Positions 1 to 8,063 of a stretch of DNA of 64,000 bases are shown here, piece by piece (position 1 is the first letter of the stretch; the number at the start of each line of letters is the position of its first letter). Origin of the DNA: Delftia tsuruhatensis NBRC 16741 (lineage in GTDB: Bacteria; Pseudomonadota; Gammaproteobacteria; Burkholderiales; Burkholderiaceae_C); contig NZ_BCTO01000035.1 in the NCBI RefSeq assembly GCF_001571325.1, positions 81,807 through 145,806 on the forward strand, written 5' to 3'. Position numbers and translations under genes: made by a program. The notes under the pieces were generated by a model, which was not told the origin of the DNA, ran no database searches, and saw only the letters and a list, made by a program, of their open reading frames with translations.

Positions 1-662
1 CCGCCATCGTCATGGTGGCCCTGGCCCGGCTGCTGCCGCGCCTGCCCAGCGAGAACGCGGGCAACCTGGCCAGCGTGCCCATGCTGCTGCGCCGTCCGGC
101 GCTGCTGTCCATCTACATCCTGCTGGTGGTCGTGATCACCGGGCAGTTCACGGCCTACAGCTATATCGAGCCCTTCGTGCAGGACATCGCGGGCTTCGAG
201 GGCAAGGTGACCACGGCCGTGCTGCTGCTGTACGGCGGCATGGGCATCGTGGGCAGCGTGATGTTCAGCTGGTGGGGCCTGCGCCATCCGCGCGGCTTTC
301 TGCTGGCTGCCATTGGCGTGCTGTCGGCCAGCCTGCTGATGCTGGTGCCGGCCTCGGGCCATGAGGCCTCGCTCTATGTGATGAGCTCGGTCTGGGGTGT
401 CGCCATGATCTGCTTCGCCCTGGCCATGCAGTCCCAGGTGCTCAAGCTGGCAGCCGACGCCACCGATGTGGGCATGTCCATGTTCTCGGGCATCTTCAAC
501 ATCGGCATTGGCGGCGGCGCGCTGCTGGGCAGCCAGGTCAGCATGCATGCGGGCATGCAGAACATCGGCTGGATCGGCGGCGGCCTGGTGGCGCTGGGCC
601 TGGCCTGGTGCGTCTGGGCCTTCGTGCGCTGGTCTGCCGGCTTCCAGGCAACGGCGCACTGA
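1..662 (+). CDS. MFS transporter, sugar-efflux type (3' part only)
   Basis: The reading frame is open from the first base of the window, so the gene begins upstream and only about 219 C-terminal residues are seen. They form roughly six hydrophobic helices with the short basic cytoplasmic turns expected of the second half of a 12-helix major facilitator protein. The run YIEPFVQDIAGF after the first visible helix and the glycine-rich late helix (FNIGIGGGALLG) resemble the SotB/AraJ sugar and drug efflux branch (DHA1). Such proteins export small solutes by proton antiport in the inner membrane. It is convergent with the next gene, with only 6 bases between the stops. The substrate cannot be given. 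Confidence 0.8.
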   Translation, partial: AIVMVALARLLPRLPSENAGNLASVPMLLRRPALLSIYILLVVVITGQFTAYSYIEPFVQDIAGFEGKVTTAVLLLYGGMGIVGSVMFSWWGLRHPRGFLLAAIGVLSASLLMLVPASGHEASLYVMSSVWGVAMICFALAMQSQVLKLAADATDVGMSMFSGIFNIGIGGGALLGSQVSMHAGMQNIGWIGGGLVALGLAWCVWAFVRWSAGFQATAH

Positions 663-668
663 AGCGGG

Positions 669-1907
669 TCAGCCGCCGGGTGCCCGCATGGCCTGGGCGT
701 AGCGCTGCGGTGCCAGGCGGGACACCAGTACGCAGACCACGAGCACGGCGGCCATCTGTGCCAGCCAGCCGGCGCCGAATCCGCCCGTGAACTGGTGCAG
801 CCGGGCGATCACATAGGGCGCCAGCGCCGCAATCAGAAAGCCGCCGCCCTGCATCAGCGCATTGAGCGCCCCGGCCTGCGTGGGGTGGGGAAGATGGTCG
901 AGCGCCACCACCATCATCAGCGCGAAGCAGCCACCCAGGCCGATGCCGAGGATGACGATGTTGAGCAGCGGCGCCGCATCAGGCCACCAGGCCAGCGCGG
1001 CCAGGCCGATGATCTGGCACAGCAGCGTGAACCCCAGCCATGGCCGCCGGTCGGCATGGCGCGCGGCCAGCACGGGCAGTCCCAGCGCGGCGCCGGCCTG
1101 TGCCACCGACAGCAGGGCGACCAGGCCGCCGCTTTGCGCGGGGCTCCAGCCGTGCGTCTGGTAGAAGGGTGCAAGCCAGGCCACCATGGCCGCATAGCCG
1201 CCGTTGATGAGGCCGAAGCAGGCCATCAGCATCCAGGTGCGTGGGCGCCGGCGCAGCCAGCCGGTGTCTTGCGTGGCGTTGGCCCCTGCCATGGGCGCCG
1301 GAGCCGGCAACGCACGCAGCGCATGCCGCGCCAGCGCCAATGCCAGCAGGGCGGGCGCAGTCCACAGCGCCAGCGCAAGGCGCCAGTCCAGTCCCCATTG
1401 CACGGCCAGCGGCGAAATCTGGGCGCCCAGGGCGCCGCCGCCCATGAGCGCGGCCGAGTACAGCCCCATCATCTGGGCCATGCGTGCGGGCGACTGGCGC
1501 TTGATCAGGCCCGGCAGCACGCCTTGCACCAGGGCGACGCCAGCGCCGCACAGCGCGGCCGTGGCCAGCAGGGTGGCCGCACTGGAGCCCGCCACGCGCA
1601 GCGCACAGCCCAGCGCAATCACCGCCAAGGAGCCGACCACGGCGCGGCGCGGACCCAGGCGCTGAAGCGCGGCCGGGGCCAGCCAGGCGCCCAGGCCCAT
1701 CAACGCCATGGGCAGCAGGGTCAGCCAGGACAGCGTGGACAGAGCCATGCCGGTGGCGGACTGGATCTGCGGTCCCAGCGGGCCGATGGCCGTGAGAAAC
1801 GGGCGCAGGTTCAGCGTGACCAGCACGACGGTGGCCAGCCACAGTGCCGTTGGAATGGCGTGTGCTGCGGCAGGGGTCTCGGTGTGCGCAGGCGCAATGG
1901 ACGACAT
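669..1907 (-). CDS. CynX/NimT-family MFS transporter
   Basis: A 412-residue protein with 12 predicted membrane helices after a short polar N-terminus. The first helix ends in LNLRPFLTAIGPL, a signature of the CynX (cyanate) / NimT branch of the major facilitator superfamily, where Arg and Pro follow the Asn-Leu pair. The length fits the family. It starts 4 bases after the stop of the nucleoside deaminase gene, so the two are almost certainly cotranscribed, with a LysR regulator reading away on the other side. That context suggests uptake or export of a nitrogenous base or related amine rather than cyanate itself; this is inference. No cyanase gene is in the window. Confidence 0.85.
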   Translation of the reverse strand: MSSIAPAHTETPAAAHAIPTALWLATVVLVTLNLRPFLTAIGPLGPQIQSATGMALSTLSWLTLLPMALMGLGAWLAPAALQRLGPRRAVVGSLAVIALGCALRVAGSSAATLLATAALCGAGVALVQGVLPGLIKRQSPARMAQMMGLYSAALMGGGALGAQISPLAVQWGLDWRLALALWTAPALLALALARHALRALPAPAPMAGANATQDTGWLRRRPRTWMLMACFGLINGGYAAMVAWLAPFYQTHGWSPAQSGGLVALLSVAQAGAALGLPVLAARHADRRPWLGFTLLCQIIGLAALAWWPDAAPLLNIVILGIGLGGCFALMMVVALDHLPHPTQAGALNALMQGGGFLIAALAPYVIARLHQFTGGFGAGWLAQMAAVLVVCVLVSRLAPQRYAQAMRAPGG

Positions 1908-1911
1908 GGCT

Positions 1912-2373
1912 TCAGGCCCAGGGGGCGTTGCCGTACAGTTGGGCCGCCGTGATGCCCGTGTCCAGCCGCGTCAGGGGCAGCGGTGGCGGCTGCAGCGGCA
2001 TGCGCAGCCGCTGGTAGGCGCCCTCGCTGGACAGGCCATACGGCTGGGCATCCGCGTTGTCGAAGGCGAAGAAAACCTGCTCGGCCCCGGCCATCACCAG
2101 CGCCGCCAGGCACATGGGGCAGGGGTGGCCGCTGGCGTAGATGGTGCAGCCGGCCAGGCTGGCGTTGGCCTGGGCGCGCGTGCCCGCGCGCAGCGCCTGC
2201 ATTTCTGCGTGGGCGCTGGGGTCATGGCTTTGCACGATCTCGTTGACGCCCGTGGACAGGATCTGCCCCTCGCGCGCGAGCAGGGCGCCGAAGGGCCGGC
2301 CGCCCCGCAGGCGGTTGTCGTGCGCCAGCTGCACGGCATGGCGCAGCAGGCGGATGTGTTCTTGTTCTTGCAT
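1912..2373 (-). CDS. Nucleoside/base deaminase, zinc-dependent (CDA fold)
   Basis: A 153-residue cytidine-deaminase-fold enzyme. The zinc and catalytic motif is complete: His55-Ala-Glu57 and, 27 residues on, Pro-Cys85-Pro-Met-Cys88. This PCxxC spacing and the ENAT-like N-terminal helix match the guanine deaminase / tRNA-adenosine deaminase side of the family, which removes an amino group from purine or related bases in the cytoplasm. As a short stand-alone enzyme next to a CynX-like transporter and a LysR regulator it is more likely catabolic than a tRNA editor. The ATG at 2373 has only a weak ribosome site. The exact substrate is not known. Confidence 0.85.
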   Translation of the reverse strand: MQEQEHIRLLRHAVQLAHDNRLRGGRPFGALLAREGQILSTGVNEIVQSHDPSAHAEMQALRAGTRAQANASLAGCTIYASGHPCPMCLAALVMAGAEQVFFAFDNADAQPYGLSSEGAYQRLRMPLQPPPLPLTRLDTGITAAQLYGNAPWA

Positions 2374-2423
2374 GGGGATGGCTGGGCAATCGGGAGCTGA
2401 GGCCGCAGTCTAGGACGGGGGCC

Positions 2424-2445
2424 ATCAATTGGAAAATTAAATGAT
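2424..2445. promoter_or_regulatory. AT-rich dyad between divergent deaminase and LysR genes
   Basis: In a GC-rich surrounding this 22-base AT-rich block begins ATCA and ends TGAT and contains a T-N11-A pattern (TTGGAAAATTAAA). That is the usual form of a LysR box. It sits in the 75-base divergent intergenic region, so it is a reasonable operator for the adjacent regulator and may overlap one or both promoters. The arms are only 4 bases, so the call is tentative. Confidence 0.35.
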
Positions 2446-2448
2446 CAA

Positions 2449-3357
2449 ATGCCAGGCAGTGACAAAGCCACTGAAATTCGCCCAAGCCCCATGCAGCCCT
2501 CTTCCATAGACCCCACCCTGCTGCGCAGCTTCTGCGCCGTGGCCGAAACCGGCAGCTTCACGCGCGCGGCGCAGGGCGTGCACCTGACCCAGTCCACGGT
2601 CAGCCAGCAGATCCGCAGGCTGGAGGAGCAAATGGGCTGCACGCTGCTGGACCGCAGCGGGCGCCATGTGGAATGCACGCTGGAAGGAGAGCGCCTGCTG
2701 GCCTATGCGCAGCGCATCCTCGCGCTCATGGACGAGGCCGTGGAGCAGTTGGCTGACGCCACCGAAGCCGTGCTGCGCATCGGCGTACCAGAGGACTTTG
2801 CCGGCAATGCCTTGATGCCCGCCTTGGGCGCGCTGGCGCGCAGCCAGCCGCAGTTGCGCCTGGAGCTGACCAGCGGGCTGTCGCAGGCGATATGGCAGCA
2901 GTTCCAGTCCGGCGAGCTGGACCTGGCCATCGTCAAGCAGCGCAGCGGCAGCACGCCCGGCATGGCGCGCTGGCCTGAACCGCTGGCCTGGATAGACAGT
3001 GCGCTGCATCCCTGCCACGGGATGGATCCCTTGCCTCTGGTGGTGTTTCCACAGGGCGGCCTGTACCGCAGCGAGATGACGCATGCGCTGGATGCCGCCG
3101 GCCGGCGCTGGCGCCTGGCCTATATGAGCGCCAGCCTGGCCAGCCTGGAAGCCGCCGTGGAGCAGGGCCTGGGCATCAGCCTGCTTCCGCGCCGGCTGGT
3201 CCGGCCCGGCCACCGCCTGCTCGACGGCATGGCCGGCTTCGCCCCCGTGCCTGATGTGGAAGTGGCACTGCATGCGCGGGCCCAGTTGTCGGCGCCGGGC
3301 CGGCGTCTGGCCGGGCGCCTGTGTGAGGTGTGCGAGGCGTTGCTGGGCGTGTCTTAG
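2449..3357 (+). CDS. LysR-family transcriptional regulator
   Basis: A 302-residue regulator with an N-terminal winged helix (about residues 19-77: LLRSFCAVAETGSFTRAA, then STVSQQIRRLEEQMG) and a C-terminal periplasmic-binding-type effector domain. The Ser-Gln-Gln recognition helix is typical of LysR proteins. It is divergent from the deaminase/CynX-like pair, so the usual LysR logic (autoregulation plus control of the divergent operon) probably applies. The ATG at 2449 is the longest start; ATG 2491 gives 288 residues and an N-terminus closer to the family's usual length, and neither has a good ribosome site. Its last codons overlap the stop of the toxin gene on the other strand. Confidence 0.88.
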   Translation: MPGSDKATEIRPSPMQPSSIDPTLLRSFCAVAETGSFTRAAQGVHLTQSTVSQQIRRLEEQMGCTLLDRSGRHVECTLEGERLLAYAQRILALMDEAVEQLADATEAVLRIGVPEDFAGNALMPALGALARSQPQLRLELTSGLSQAIWQQFQSGELDLAIVKQRSGSTPGMARWPEPLAWIDSALHPCHGMDPLPLVVFPQGGLYRSEMTHALDAAGRRWRLAYMSASLASLEAAVEQGLGISLLPRRLVRPGHRLLDGMAGFAPVPDVEVALHARAQLSAPGRRLAGRLCEVCEALLGVS

Positions 3358-3683
3358 TCGAACAGCTCGGCGTGCGTGCCGGCTCGCACGAAAATGATCG
3401 ATTCGTTGGCGCCCTGGCCATCGAGCCGGTAGATCAGCAGGAAATCGCCCCCCACGTGGCACTCCCTGTGATCGGCCCAGTCGCCGGTGAGGGCATGGTC
3501 AAGCCACTGAGGCTCCAGGGGGGCGTCGTTGGCAATCAGCAGCAGCATGGCCTCCTTCAACCGCTTCATGTCATGGCGGCCGGAATGCGACAGCCGGACC
3601 CAGTCCTTGGCGAAAGCCTTGGTCCGGTCCGATGCGCGGGGAAGGACTGCGCGCTTACTGCTCGCTGCCTTTTTCGAGGTCAT
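3354..3683 (-). CDS. YafQ-type mRNA interferase toxin
   Basis: About 109 residues, RelE/ParE fold, YafQ branch. The diagnostic C-terminal segment is present: a basic stretch (DRTKAFAKDWVRL), the central LEPQWLDHALTGDW, then HVGGDFLLIYR and IIFVRAGTHAELF. In YafQ toxins His, Asp and Phe residues in these places carry out ribosome-dependent mRNA cleavage. The ATG at 3683 lies inside the end of the antitoxin gene (29-base overlap), the usual antitoxin-first arrangement with coupled translation; a longer start at 3707 is less likely. The TAA stop overlaps the stop of the convergent LysR gene. Confidence 0.85.
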   Translation of the reverse strand: MTSKKAASSKRAVLPRASDRTKAFAKDWVRLSHSGRHDMKRLKEAMLLLIANDAPLEPQWLDHALTGDWADHRECHVGGDFLLIYRLDGQGANESIIFVRAGTHAELFD

Positions 3684-3924
3684 GGAGCAAATCGTCCGCG
3701 GTGGCAAAGCGTGCCTTGCGCATGGCGCGTGCCTCCTGCATGGCTGCGCGCGTCTCGGCGTTGGGTGCCCTGAGGTCGAAGGGCAATTGCTGGTCGGCCA
3801 CCACGCGCATCAGGAAGACACGTACGGCATCCGACACCGTCAAGCCCATGCCGGCCAGGGTTTCGGCGGCCTGTGCCTTGATCTCTTCATCCACGCGCAC
3901 GTGGATCATGGTGGTGGTTGCCAT
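3655..3924 (-). CDS. DinJ/RelB-family antitoxin
   Basis: An 89-residue protein with a ribbon-helix-helix N-terminus (TTTMIHVRVDEEIKAQAAET, then GLTVSDAVRVFLMRV), the standard DinJ/RelB DNA-binding and dimer fold, followed by an acidic, flexible C-terminal half that would wrap the toxin (ATADDLLHDLEKG). It neutralises the YafQ-type toxin encoded just downstream. ATG 3924 starts the fold directly; a TTG at 3939 would add five residues. A perfect palindrome 25 bases upstream is the likely site of autorepression by the antitoxin and toxin-antitoxin complex. Confidence 0.87.
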   Translation of the reverse strand: MATTTMIHVRVDEEIKAQAAETLAGMGLTVSDAVRVFLMRVVADQQLPFDLRAPNAETRAAMQEARAMRKARFATADDLLHDLEKGSEQ

Positions 3925-3948
3925 GGTGTGCTTCTGCAAAAATGGGTG

Positions 3949-3963
3949 AGATACATTGTATCT
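3949..3963. promoter_or_regulatory. Palindromic operator of the dinJ-yafQ pair
   Basis: The 15-base sequence AGATACATTGTATCT is a perfect 7-base inverted repeat around one central base. It lies 25 bases upstream of the antitoxin ATG in an otherwise GC-rich region. DinJ/RelB proteins bind as ribbon-helix-helix dimers to short palindromes of this kind over their own promoter, so I read it as the autoregulatory operator. Confidence 0.65.
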
Positions 3964-4038
3964 CGCAGGGCAAAAGACAGGTAAGCAGGCAGGTTGCTGG
4001 GATGTCGCTTGGCGGCTCCCGCCTTCGAGCCCTCCAGC

Positions 4039-4062
4039 AAAAATCCCCGCCGTGGCGGGGAT
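4039..4062 (-). terminator. Rho-independent terminator after the Bug receptor gene
   Basis: On the minus strand a perfect 9-base stem (ATCCCCGCC with its complement) and a 2-base gap is followed by five U residues. It lies 22 bases past the Bug gene stop and would end the gcdH-gcdG-Bug transcript before the toxin-antitoxin promoter. Confidence 0.75.
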
Positions 4063-4084
4063 GGTCGGCGGGTGACGCGCTGGC

Positions 4085-5059
4085 TCAATCCATCGTCAGG
4101 TTCTGCTTTTGCACCACGTCCTTGTAGACCGCCAGTTCGGCCTTGATCTCTTCAAAGAAATGCTCGGGCGTGTCGGCCACGATCAGCGAGCCGGTTTCCT
4201 CGATGCGCTTCTTGATGGCGGGGTCCTGCAGCACCTTGCGCGTGGCGGCATTGACCTTGTCCACGATGTCGCGCGGCAGGTTCTTGGGGCCGACGATGCC
4301 GTAGTAGGCCATGCGGTTGACGGGGGCCAGGCCCACTTCCTTGAAGGTGGGCACATCGGGCAGCGCTGCCAGGCGCTGAGGCGCGGCCACCACGATGGGC
4401 ACCAGGCGCTTTTCCTTGACGAAGCCCAGGGCGGAGGGCAGGTTGTCGAAGATCAGCGGAACCTGGCCGGCCACGGCGTCGTTCAGCGCGGGGCCGCTGC
4501 CACGGTAGGGCACGTGGGTGATGTCGGTGCCCGTGGACAGCTTGAACATCTCCATCATCAGATGGGTGATGCTGCCGTTGCCGGGCGAGGCGTAGGAGTA
4601 CTTGCCGGGGTTCTTCTTCACCTCGGCCAGGAACTCCTGGTAGTTCTTGCCCGCGAACTTGGGGTGGGCCGCAATGATGTTGGGCGTGGCCGCGATGTTC
4701 ACGATAGGCGTGAAGTCGGTCAGCACGTTGTACGGGATCTTGGGATTGATCGCCGGGTTGGTGGCCGTGGTGGACACGGTGGCGATGCCCAGGCTGTAGC
4801 CGTCGGGCTGGGCGCGCGCCGTCTCGGCCGCGCCGATGCTGCCGCCGCCGCCGCCCTTGTTCTCGACCACCACGGGCTGGCCCAGGGCGCGGCCCAGCGG
4901 CTCGGCCACGATGCGCGCGATCAGGTCGGTGGTGCCGCCGGCCGCGAAGGGCACGAGCAGCTTGATGGGTTTGGCAGGGTAGCCCTGGGCATGGGCTGCG
5001 CCCGACAGCGCGAGGGCGCCGAGGATGCCGGCGAGCGCGATGCGAGTGGTGTGAGTCAT
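4085..5059 (-). CDS. Bug-family periplasmic solute-binding receptor
   Basis: A 324-residue tripartite tricarboxylate (TctC/Bug) receptor. A cleavable signal peptide ends at AHAQ (about residues 1-25), followed by the family motif YPAKPIKLLVPFAAGG and the NKGGGGGSIGA turn; these two loops bind the carboxylate of the ligand in crystal structures of the family. Bug proteins are hugely expanded in Comamonadaceae and Alcaligenaceae and often lack a linked TctAB permease, as here. It is the last gene of the unit gcdH-gcdG-Bug, so glutarate or a similar short dicarboxylate is the likely ligand (inference). A terminator follows. Confidence 0.9.
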   Translation of the reverse strand: MTHTTRIALAGILGALALSGAAHAQGYPAKPIKLLVPFAAGGTTDLIARIVAEPLGRALGQPVVVENKGGGGGSIGAAETARAQPDGYSLGIATVSTTATNPAINPKIPYNVLTDFTPIVNIAATPNIIAAHPKFAGKNYQEFLAEVKKNPGKYSYASPGNGSITHLMMEMFKLSTGTDITHVPYRGSGPALNDAVAGQVPLIFDNLPSALGFVKEKRLVPIVVAAPQRLAALPDVPTFKEVGLAPVNRMAYYGIVGPKNLPRDIVDKVNAATRKVLQDPAIKKRIEETGSLIVADTPEHFFEEIKAELAVYKDVVQKQNLTMD

Positions 5060-5200
5060 GGTGTTGTCTCCTTGAATGGATGTTGTGAGCGTTTGTTGTG
5101 AGGCACCGACGGGTGGGAAGGCTGGGTTTTTTTAAGACATTCGTATGGCGGTGCTTGAGGAAAAAGATGTGGAGGAGGCGGTGTTGCCTGGCGCAGGCGA

Positions 5201-6448
5201 TCAGACCACGCCGCGCGAGCGCAGCGCCTGGATGGCCATGGGCGCAATGCCCAGCTCGCCCAGTACTTCATCGGTGTGCTGGCCCAGGGAGGGCGGTGCG
5301 CTGCGCAGCACGGGCGGGGTATCGCTCAGGCGCATGGGGCTGGCCACGCCGGCGATGCGCGAGATGCCGTCGCCGGCCTCGCGCGGCAGCTCGACGCGTA
5401 TGCCGCGTGCGCGCACCTGCGGGTCGTCGAAGGCCTGGGCGATGGTGTTGATGGGGCCGCAGGGCACGGCCTTGTCTTCCAGCAGCGCAATCCATTCGGC
5501 CGTGCCGCGTGTCTTCATGAGGGGCACCATCCGCTCCAGCAGCGCCTGGCGGTTGCGCACGCGCGCGGTGTTGGTGGCAAAGCGCTCGTCCTGCGCCCAG
5601 CCGGCTTCGCCGACGGCGGCGCAAAAGCGCGCGAACTGCCCGTCATTGCCAATGGCCAGCAGCACGTTGCCGTTGGCCGTGGCGAAGTCCTGGTAGGGCG
5701 CCAGGCTGGGGTGGATGTTGCCGGCGCGGCCCGGCGATTCGCCCGTGGCCAGAAAGCCGGCGGCCTGGTTGGCCAGCACGGCCATGCCCACGTCGAGCAG
5801 GGCCATGTCGATGTGCTGGCCCCGGCCCGAGGCCTGGCGCGCATGCAGCGCGGCCAGGATGGCATTGCTGGCATACAGGCCCGTGAACACGTCGATCACG
5901 GCCACGCCCACCTTCAGCGGGCCGCCTCCGGGCGCCTCGTCGGCATGGCCGGTGATGCTCATCAGCCCGCACATGGCCTGCACCATGAGGTCGTAGCCCG
6001 CGCGCTCGGCATACGGGCCGGTCTGGCCGAAACCCGTGACCGAGCAATAGACCAGGCGCGGATTAAGTGTCTTGAGGCTTTCGTAGTCCAGCCCGTACTG
6101 GGCCAGGCCACCGACCTTGAAGTTCTCCACCAGCACGTCGGCCCCGGCCGCCATCTGGCGAATCAGCTGCTGCCCATCGGGGGTGGACATGTCGATGGTG
6201 ACCGAGCGCTTGTTGCGGTTGCAGGCCGTGAAATAACTGGCCTCCTGCGTGGCCTGCCCATCGTCGCGCGGCAGGAACGGAGGCCCCCAGTGGCGCGTGT
6301 CATCGCCGGCCACGGGCCGCTCGACCTTGATCACATCGGCGCCCAGGTCGGCCAGTGTCTGCGTGCACCAGGGCCCGGCCAGCACGCGGGAAAGATCAAG
6401 CACCTTGATGCCAGCCAATGCGGCCGGCGCGGAGGATGTGGAGGACAT
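5201..6448 (-). CDS. gcdG: Class III CoA-transferase, probable glutarate CoA-transferase
   Basis: A 415-residue CaiB/BaiF family enzyme. The N-terminal LAGIKVLDLSRVLAGPW and the CoA-binding NRNKRSVTIDM segment are standard. Asp186 in VGVAVIDVFTG aligns with the aspartate that forms the acyl-anhydride intermediate. Lying directly downstream of glutaryl-CoA dehydrogenase and across from a GcdR-like regulator, it fits GcdG, which moves CoA from succinyl-CoA or another acyl-CoA to glutarate (human homologue SUGCT). I chose ATG 6448 because the family homology starts there; ATG 6520 and 6532 are in frame upstream, and none has a good ribosome site. Confidence 0.85.
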   Translation of the reverse strand: MSSTSSAPAALAGIKVLDLSRVLAGPWCTQTLADLGADVIKVERPVAGDDTRHWGPPFLPRDDGQATQEASYFTACNRNKRSVTIDMSTPDGQQLIRQMAAGADVLVENFKVGGLAQYGLDYESLKTLNPRLVYCSVTGFGQTGPYAERAGYDLMVQAMCGLMSITGHADEAPGGGPLKVGVAVIDVFTGLYASNAILAALHARQASGRGQHIDMALLDVGMAVLANQAAGFLATGESPGRAGNIHPSLAPYQDFATANGNVLLAIGNDGQFARFCAAVGEAGWAQDERFATNTARVRNRQALLERMVPLMKTRGTAEWIALLEDKAVPCGPINTIAQAFDDPQVRARGIRVELPREAGDGISRIAGVASPMRLSDTPPVLRSAPPSLGQHTDEVLGELGIAPMAIQALRSRGVV

Positions 6449-6549
6449 GAGAGGGAAGAAATATGAGCGCGCCCGATGCCGCTGGTAGTTCAGCTCAGGG
6501 CTTGAGCTTCCGTCACCCATAGCGTGTGACATGGGCGTGGAACAGGCCA

Positions 6550-6638
6550 GGGACGCCGAGCAAGAGCCGCCTCGCGGCGAGGGCGTCGTCCCCCTCCACG
6601 AAGCGAGAAGGGGGAAGGCGCGAAGCGCCTCAGGGGGT
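6550..6638 (-). repeat. Dispersed GC-rich intergenic repeat, copy 1
   Basis: Read on the minus strand, this 89-base block begins with the A of the gcdH stop codon (ACCCCCTGAGGCGCTTCGCG) and ends CTTGCTCGGCGTCCC. It matches position by position, with small insertions and substitutions, the block at 40231-40326. Both copies follow the stop codon of a gene, and neither codes. It separates gcdH from gcdG, leaving 189 bases between two genes that are usually close. Confidence 0.75.
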
Positions 6639-7834
6639 CAGTTGGCAAAAGCTGCGATGCCGGTCTGAGCCCGGCCCAGGATCAGCGCATGCACATCGTG
6701 CGTGCCTTCGTAGGTGTTGACCACTTCCAGGTTGACCAGGTGGCGGGCCACGCCGAACTCGTCGCTGATGCCGTTGCCGCCCATCATGTCGCGCGCCATG
6801 CGGGCAATGTCCAGCGACTTGCCGCAGTTGTTGCGCTTGATCAGCGAGGTGATCTCGATCACGTTCTGGTGCTCGTCCTTCATGCGGCCCACGCGCAGCG
6901 CGGCCTGCAGGCCCAGGGTGATCTCGGTCTGCATGTCGGCCAGCTTCTTCTGCACCAGCTGGTTGGCGGCCAGGGGGCGGCCGAACTGCTTGCGGTCCAG
7001 CGTGTACTGGCGCGCCGTGTGCCAGCAGAACTCGGCTGCGCCCAGGGCGCCCCAGGCAATGCCGAAGCGTGCGCTGTTCAGGCAGGTGAAGGGGCCCTTG
7101 AGGCCGCGCACCTCGGGGAAGGCGTTTTCCTCGGGAACGAAGACATCGTCCATCACGATCTCGCCCGTGATGGAGGCGCGCAGGCCCACCTTGCCGTGGA
7201 TGGCCGGGGCCGACAGGCCCTTCATGCCCTTGTCCAGGATGAAGCCGCGGATCTCGCCCACATGGCCGTCCTCGGTCACTTCCTTGGCCCAGACCACGAA
7301 CACGTCGGCCACGGGGCTGTTGGTGATCCACATCTTGTTGCCCTTGAGGCGGTAGCCGCCGTCCACCTTGTAGGCGCGGCTGGACATGCTGCCGGGGTCG
7401 GAGCCGTGGTCGGGTTCGGTCAGGCCGAAGCAGCCGATGAACTCGCCGCTGGCCAGCTTGGGCAGGTACCTGTTCTTCTGGTCTTCGGTGCCGAATTCAT
7501 TGATGGGCACCATCACCAGCGAGCTTTGCACGCTGGCCATGGAGCGGTAGCCCGAGTCCACGCGCTCGATCTCGCGCGCCACCAGGCCGTAGCTGACATA
7601 GTTCAGGCCCGCGCCGCCGTACTGCGTGGGGATGGTGGGGCCCAGCAGGCCCAGCTCGCCCATCTCGCGGAAGATGCTCACGTCGGTCTTTTCATGGCGG
7701 AACATTTCCAGCACGCGGGGTGCCAGCTTCTCCTGGCAGTAGGCATGGGCCGCGTCGCGGATCATGCGCTCGTCTTCGCTCAGTTGCTGGTCGAGCTGGA
7801 AGGGGTCATCCCATTGGAAGCTGTTGCGGGCCAT
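6638..7834 (-). CDS. gcdH: Glutaryl-CoA dehydrogenase
   Basis: A 398-residue acyl-CoA dehydrogenase that oxidises and decarboxylates glutaryl-CoA to crotonyl-CoA using FAD, feeding lysine, tryptophan or glutarate breakdown into acetyl-CoA. Two segments mark it as the glutaryl-CoA type: [18 protein letters not shown] (the Arg in this loop binds the free carboxylate) and [17 protein letters not shown], whose Glu376 is the catalytic base. The FAD/substrate motif [17 protein letters not shown] is also present. ATG 7834 has a GGAG ribosome site; the open frame reaches further up to 7978 but without family homology. Divergent from a GcdR-like gene, with gcdG and a Bug receptor downstream. Confidence 0.95.
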   Translation of the reverse strand: MARNSFQWDDPFQLDQQLSEDERMIRDAAHAYCQEKLAPRVLEMFRHEKTDVSIFREMGELGLLGPTIPTQYGGAGLNYVSYGLVAREIERVDSGYRSMASVQSSLVMVPINEFGTEDQKNRYLPKLASGEFIGCFGLTEPDHGSDPGSMSSRAYKVDGGYRLKGNKMWITNSPVADVFVVWAKEVTEDGHVGEIRGFILDKGMKGLSAPAIHGKVGLRASITGEIVMDDVFVPEENAFPEVRGLKGPFTCLNSARFGIAWGALGAAEFCWHTARQYTLDRKQFGRPLAANQLVQKKLADMQTEITLGLQAALRVGRMKDEHQNVIEITSLIKRNNCGKSLDIARMARDMMGGNGISDEFGVARHLVNLEVVNTYEGTHDVHALILGRAQTGIAAFAN

Positions 7835-7970
7835 GGCGTGGTTTCTCCAAAAAACAAAGAGGTCAAGGGCGGGTCGCTGCCATATGCCAAAGCCGGGCAG
7901 GCTGTGGCCATGGAGCGTTGTTGCGACGCATCTTAGAAGCGGGCCTGCGCGTGGCGCAAACGATGTTTGT

Positions 7971-8001
7971 TCATCCATGAATGCGCAAAACGCATGTATG
8001 A
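7971..8001. promoter_or_regulatory. Candidate GcdR operator (LysR box)
   Basis: In the 229-base region between gcdH and gcdR the stretch ATGCGCAAAACGCAT (7981-7995) is a 5-base inverted repeat with a 5-base centre and contains the LysR pattern T-N11-A. Flanking TCATCCATGA and TGTATGA extend the dyad. Location between divergent genes and form both fit a LysR-type operator controlling gcdH and gcdR. Confidence 0.5.
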
Positions 8002-8063
8002 ATGGGTTGTTGCGGGTTATTCCCTATGATGTGAGGCTCTGAAGTGCATTGAATTCATGAGAT

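Noticed and set aside
795..1952. Long plus-strand open frames opposite the CynX-like gene, and similar long frames opposite gcdH, ppc, valS, dctM and the RND permease
   Set aside because: They are mirror frames of GC-rich genes: His/Gly/Arg/Gln-rich, no family motifs, and no ribosome sites.
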